Positions 6,815 through 10,055 of a stretch of 10,055 bases of DNA are shown here, piece by piece. The stretch is from contig CAIPVD010000091.1 in the NCBI GenBank assembly GCA_903868375.1, positions 1 through 10,055 of the forward strand, given 5' to 3'. Below the pieces are notes generated by a model that did no database searches, was not told the DNA's origin, and saw nothing but the letters and a program-made list of their open reading frames with translations. The first letter of the stretch is position 1; every line of letters begins with the position of its first letter. Position numbers and translations under genes: made by a program. The DNA comes from an uncultured delta proteobacterium (GTDB lineage: Bacteria; UBA10199; GCA-002796325; 1-14-0-20-49-13).

Positions 6815-7624
6815 TTAAATGCCCTCTGTATCTTCATCTGCCAGAGGCAGATTATCCACAGCAGCAACTTCGGCAATGACGCACGTTACGTTGTCATCGC
6901 CACCGTTCTTATTCGCCAGCTCAACCAATTCATTACATGCATCGCGTGGCGATTTTTCGCCGGCAATGGCAAGAATATCGTCGTTGGTCACCATGTTCGT
7001 TAGGCCGTCACTGCAAAGCAGGAACTTATCTCCGACCTTGGTCGTCTTTGCTACCACATCTATATCGACGTCCTCTTGGAAACCGACCGAACGCGTGATA
7101 ATATTTTTGAACTTGTGTGTTTTAACGTCTGCCAACGTGATAACGCCGGCTCGTAGCTGTTCGCCTACAAGCGAATGATCTACGGTGATTTGTTTTATCT
7201 TGTTCCCGCGTATTAGGTAGCAGCGGGAATCGCCTACATTTGCAACGTACGCCTTTCCTTCGCGGAACAGCACTACCACGATGGTCGTCCCCATTCCGTG
7301 AAGGGAAGGATCGACCGCAGAACGTTCGAATATCCTGTTACTTGCAACGCTGATCGAATATTTTAGGTAGCCCTTATAATCGCCCGGACGAACTTCCATG
7401 TTCGACTGTAGCGTCATATCGGGGTCTTGCATAAGGCCGCCGATCACCTCTTCGACGGTAATGACCGCTAATTTGGACGCAAACTCGCCGCCCAAATGGC
7501 CACCCATGCCATCCGCAACCACGTATAAATCTTGGCCGGAATTGATCAGGTAGGAATCTTCGTTTTTTTCGCGTCGGCAGCCGACATCGGTCAGGCCAAA
7601 AGCCTCAATCTGCATATTGTTCAT
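6815..7624 (-). CDS. PP2C-family (PPM) serine/threonine protein phosphatase, Stp1/PrpC-like
   Basis: 269 residues. It removes phosphate from Ser/Thr of proteins with two Mn2+ or Mg2+ ions, in the cytoplasm. The PPM motifs occur in order: GCRREKNEDS (15-24), VVADGMGGHLGG (35-46) with metal ligand Asp38, GMGTTIVVV (110-118), VANVGDSRCYL (128-137), TVDHS (147-151), LLCSDGLTNMV (202-212) with Asp206, and GGDDNVT (241-247) with Asp243/Asp244. It is a lone catalytic domain with no membrane segment, like the bacterial partners of Hanks-type kinases; no such kinase is in the window. It starts 39 bp after pmbA and is followed after 14 bp by the DUF465 gene. No clear Shine-Dalgarno sequence precedes the ATG at 7624, and an in-frame ATG three codons in is an alternative. 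Confidence 0.95.
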   Translation of the reverse strand: MNNMQIEAFGLTDVGCRREKNEDSYLINSGQDLYVVADGMGGHLGGEFASKLAVITVEEVIGGLMQDPDMTLQSNMEVRPGDYKGYLKYSISVASNRIFERSAVDPSLHGMGTTIVVVLFREGKAYVANVGDSRCYLIRGNKIKQITVDHSLVGEQLRAGVITLADVKTHKFKNIITRSVGFQEDVDIDVVAKTTKVGDKFLLCSDGLTNMVTNDDILAIAGEKSPRDACNELVELANKNGGDDNVTCVIAEVAAVDNLPLADEDTEGI

Positions 7625-7663
7625 TAAGCTATACTAATGATTAATTTTTTCAAACAAAAAATT

Positions 7664-8944
7664 TTAGTCGCCACCCACAATAACTTCTTTCAAAAGAAGG
7701 CTTGGCGCCCCCGTCGAATGCCAAAACTTTAAATCGGAGCCGACCATTTGAACATTTTGGAACATCTTATGCATGTTCCCAGCTATCGTAATCCCCTTAA
7801 CTGCATGTTCTTCAAGGCCATTTTCGATCCAAAAGCCGCTTACTCCAATCGAAAAATCTCCCGTAATCGGATTCGCCGTATGAAGCCCAAGCACATCGGT
7901 CACAAAAAGGCCTCTTCCCATTTCTTTTTTAAGCCCGCTCAAATCTTTTTGCCCGGGTTCTATATAAAAATTGTTCACGCCTATCTTCGGCATCTGCATT
8001 ACTTGAGGCCTAACACTTGACGACGTATGCAAAATATTCATTTTATTTGCATAATAAGCATCTGATAAAAAGGCGTTTAGCCTTCCATTTTCGACCAGAA
8101 CCGTCCTTTTTGCAACGCCACCTTCCGCATCGCATGGAACGGATGAAAGCCCGCCCTTCATGCCGACGTCGTTCACTATCGTAATGATATCTGAATAGAC
8201 CTTTTGGCCGATCTTATCCGCAAATATCGACTTTTTCTTATGAACGAAGTCCGCAAAAAAAGACGGCGCCAAGATGCTTAAGATATTTCCAACTACGTCC
8301 CTTTCTAAAATACAGGCGCATTTTTGCGAGCCGATCTTCCGGCCGCCAAGGCAAGCGAGCGCCCTTTTTGCAACGCGACGCCCCAGTTCGGCAGCATCTA
8401 ATACGGAAGGATCGAGCGCAAAATCTACGTCGGAAGCCCATTCGGACGATCCCTGGTCTTCTGCTATCACCGTCACCGACAAAGAACAAAGGCCGCTTTC
8501 AAAGCTTGCATCTACTCCGGACGAATTTTTTATTTGAACCTCTTTAACAGTTTCGTCGTAGGAAACTTTTCTAACGCCTTTGATCCTTTTATCGATCGCC
8601 TTCGCCGCAGTTTCTACCTTAAGGCAAAGTTCGATCTTCTGCTGCGAGGCAAGTTTTTCGAAGATACCTTTATCGAACCGCCATTTTTTGTCTTCGGCCT
8701 TGGCTGGAAATATAAGGTCTGCGTCCGGCGACACATGACTTGCGGCCGAATCCGCCATTGAAAAAAGCTCTTTTTCCGTCGTAGTTGGCTTGGTTGAATA
8801 CGCAAAACCAAGACGGCCGCCGCTTACCACGCGCGCCGCCATTCCATATTCAAATGCGCTATCAAGCGCTATGACCTTTAGATCCCTAGCCTCTATCGAG
8901 AGATGTTTTGCATTCTCTTTATATATTTCCTGTAGCTTTTTCAT
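7664..8944 (-). CDS. pmbA: PmbA/TldE-family metallopeptidase partner protein
   Basis: 426 residues from the ATG at 8944. TldD and PmbA/TldE form a cytoplasmic heterodimeric protease that degrades unfolded peptides and matures microcin B17 and PQQ-type peptides; TldD holds the HExxxH zinc site and PmbA is its partner. Family traits visible here are DAEG...TVLVENGRLNAFLSDAYYA (about 272-298), then GLHTANPITGDFSIGVSGFW (353-372) and KGITIAGN (383-390). No HExxxH occurs, so this is the PmbA/TldE type and not TldD. An in-frame TTG at 8959 would add five residues, but GGAG placed 4 nt before the ATG at 8944 favours the latter. It is the first gene of the minus-strand run and divergent from rarA. 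No tldD is seen here. Confidence 0.92.
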   Translation of the reverse strand: MKKLQEIYKENAKHLSIEARDLKVIALDSAFEYGMAARVVSGGRLGFAYSTKPTTTEKELFSMADSAASHVSPDADLIFPAKAEDKKWRFDKGIFEKLASQQKIELCLKVETAAKAIDKRIKGVRKVSYDETVKEVQIKNSSGVDASFESGLCSLSVTVIAEDQGSSEWASDVDFALDPSVLDAAELGRRVAKRALACLGGRKIGSQKCACILERDVVGNILSILAPSFFADFVHKKKSIFADKIGQKVYSDIITIVNDVGMKGGLSSVPCDAEGGVAKRTVLVENGRLNAFLSDAYYANKMNILHTSSSVRPQVMQMPKIGVNNFYIEPGQKDLSGLKKEMGRGLFVTDVLGLHTANPITGDFSIGVSGFWIENGLEEHAVKGITIAGNMHKMFQNVQMVGSDLKFWHSTGAPSLLLKEVIVGGD

Positions 8945-8971
8945 TGTTCTCCATTGCAATTGACTTATAAT
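8944..8971 (+). promoter_or_regulatory. Putative sigma70-type promoter for rarA
   Basis: A perfect TATAAT (8966-8971) is preceded, after a 16-bp spacer, by TTGTTC (8944-8949), which keeps only the TTG of the -35 consensus. Transcription would begin near 8978 and leave a leader of about 40 nt before the rarA ATG. The -35 overlaps the divergent pmbA start codon. The same A/T-rich 72-bp gap must also hold the promoter of the minus-strand operon, but no good pair of hexamers is visible in that direction. Confidence 0.4.
8949..8952 (-). promoter_or_regulatory. Shine-Dalgarno GGAG deciding the pmbA start
   Basis: On the minus strand GGAG lies 4 nt before the ATG at 8944. The alternative TTG at 8959 has no comparable site, so the shorter protein is preferred. 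Confidence 0.6.
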
Positions 8972-9016
8972 TAATATCAGCCTAGAAGCGGGTGAATTGC
9001 AACAGATATCTTTCTT

Positions 9017-10055
9017 ATGAACGACCTCTTTTCACAACCTGACAAAAAAGGATATGTCCCACTGGCGGAACGAATGCGCCCAAAAAATCTCGATGAGATA
9101 CTAGGGCAAGAACATATCCTAGGCAAAGGGGCACCTCTTCGCAAGGCGATAGAAACGGGAGCGATGCCATCCATCATACTTTGGGGCGGCCCAGGTTGCG
9201 GAAAGACGACCATCGCGAACGTCATCGCAAATTCGATCGACGCACATTTTTTTTGGCTCTCGGCGGTGCTATCTGGCGTGAAAGAGGTCCGCGAAATCAT
9301 CGACACGGCACAAAAACAGCGGCGCCTGACCGGTAAAAAGTCGATCCTTTTTATCGACGAGATCCATCGCTTCAATAAAGCACAGCAAGACGCATTTCTT
9401 CCTCACATCGAAAGCGGAACGATCATCTTGATTGGAGCTACTACTGAAAACCCATCCTTCGAACTAATATCACCTCTCCTTTCCAGAACGAAGGTCTATG
9501 TATTGAACCCGCTAACCGTCGATTCATTGAAAGCGATCGTCGTTCGAACGCTTGCCGATAAGGAATTTGGCCTTGGAAAGAAGAAGGTAAGAATAGATGA
9601 TGAATCGATAACCTTGATCGCAAAAACTTCCGAGGGCGATGCAAGGCGCGCGCTGAATACGCTTGAGATGGCGGCAGCCCTTGCGAACAAGATCACGCCG
9701 AAGATAATAGCGTCCGCCATTCAAAAGAAAACGCTGATATACGATAAGCAGGGCGAAGAGCATTACAACATCATCAGCGCATTCATCAAAAGTATGCGCG
9801 GCAGCGATCCCGATGCAACTCTCTACTGGATGGCGAGGATGCTTGAAGCCGGCGAAGAACATCTTTTCATCGCGCGCCGCATGGTAATATTCGCATCTGA
9901 AGATGTTGGCAACGCAGACCCGCAGGCGATACAGGTCGCAATATCCGCCATGCAGGCATTCGATTTTGTGGGGATCCCAGAGGGCTGGATACCGCTTGCA
10001 CAATGCGCAACGTATCTTGCAACGGCGCCAAAGAGCAAGAGCTCGTACCTGGCAT
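9017..10055 (+). CDS. rarA: Replication-associated recombination protein RarA/MgsA, AAA+ ATPase (3' partial)
   Basis: 346 codons are visible; the family is about 430-450 residues, so roughly the last fifth lies beyond the window. RarA acts at stalled replication forks, binding single-stranded DNA ends and SSB and unwinding DNA with ATP. Visible: the N-terminal LAERMRPKNLDEILGQEH (16-33), Walker A GGPGCGKTT (57-65), Walker B LFIDEIHRFNKAQQD (111-125, Asp114 and Glu115), sensor-1 region GATTENPSFE (140-149), the LLSR arginine-finger segment soon after, and the GDARRALNTLE sensor-2 helix. The later SEDVGNADPQA and the ATAPKS segment of the tetramerisation part are also seen. An in-frame TGA at 8993 makes the ATG at 9017 the first possible ATG; there is no good Shine-Dalgarno sequence. 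It is divergent from pmbA. Confidence 0.96.
   Translation, partial: MNDLFSQPDKKGYVPLAERMRPKNLDEILGQEHILGKGAPLRKAIETGAMPSIILWGGPGCGKTTIANVIANSIDAHFFWLSAVLSGVKEVREIIDTAQKQRRLTGKKSILFIDEIHRFNKAQQDAFLPHIESGTIILIGATTENPSFELISPLLSRTKVYVLNPLTVDSLKAIVVRTLADKEFGLGKKKVRIDDESITLIAKTSEGDARRALNTLEMAAALANKITPKIIASAIQKKTLIYDKQGEEHYNIISAFIKSMRGSDPDATLYWMARMLEAGEEHLFIARRMVIFASEDVGNADPQAIQVAISAMQAFDFVGIPEGWIPLAQCATYLATAPKSKSSYLA

Noticed and set aside
7625..7663. Possible internal promoter before the PP2C gene (TTGAAA and TATAGC on the minus strand)
   Set aside because: The spacer is only about 14 bp and the gap is generally A/T rich, so the match is not convincing.
7664..8944. Calling this gene tldD, the catalytic zinc protease
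   Set aside because: No HExxxH motif is present, and the GLHTANPITGDFS and GVSGFW pattern fits the PmbA/TldE side of the family.
9524..10003. A 159-codon minus-strand open frame inside rarA
   Set aside because: RarA motifs are continuous on the plus strand through the whole region, so this is a shadow frame.

Overview
The window looks like a chromosomal piece of a Gram-negative bacterium. A PssA/Psd phosphatidylethanolamine pathway, a DUF465 protein, a PmbA/TldE protein and RarA occur together with large secreted proteins that are rich in cysteine and end in a sorting-signal-like tail. That tail style (Cys, spacer, hydrophobic helix, basic end) and the C-x-x-D-x-D-C type cysteine repeats recall Deltaproteobacteria/Myxococcota and related candidate phyla. 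This placement is an inference from gene content; no rRNA or other marker is present to settle it.

Region 1 (1-4792, + strand) holds two consecutive, related, very large surface or secreted proteins. The first enters from outside the window and lacks its N-terminus. The second is complete, with a GTG start and a clear signal peptide. Both have beta-helix-like N-terminal parts, EGF-like cysteine clusters, Thr-rich linkers, the shared motif Y-[IV]-D-T-M-S-G-L-C, and a matching C-terminal tail. In that tail a lone Cys is followed exactly 17 residues later by P-Y-L-F-L inside a hydrophobic helix with a basic end. This paired architecture is the most unusual thing in the window and may be an undescribed C-terminal sorting class.

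Region 2 (4778-8944, - strand) is a tightly packed run of six genes transcribed in the order pmbA/tldE, a PP2C Ser/Thr phosphatase, a DUF465 (YdcH-like) small protein, psd, pssA, and a 93-residue nine-cysteine zinc-ribbon-like protein. Gaps are 39 bp or less and one pair overlaps, so an operon is likely. psd and pssA give the two steps from CDP-diacylglycerol to phosphatidylethanolamine. The run ends convergently, overlapping the end of the second surface-protein gene by 15 bp, with an A/T-stem hairpin and T-run as a possible terminator.

Region 3 (8945-10055, + strand) begins with a 72-bp divergent intergenic region carrying a perfect TATAAT box, then the 5' three-quarters of rarA (AAA+ replication-recombination ATPase), cut by the window edge. 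I saw no tRNA, rRNA, CRISPR array, insertion sequence or phage gene, and no gene-free stretch longer than about 100 bp.
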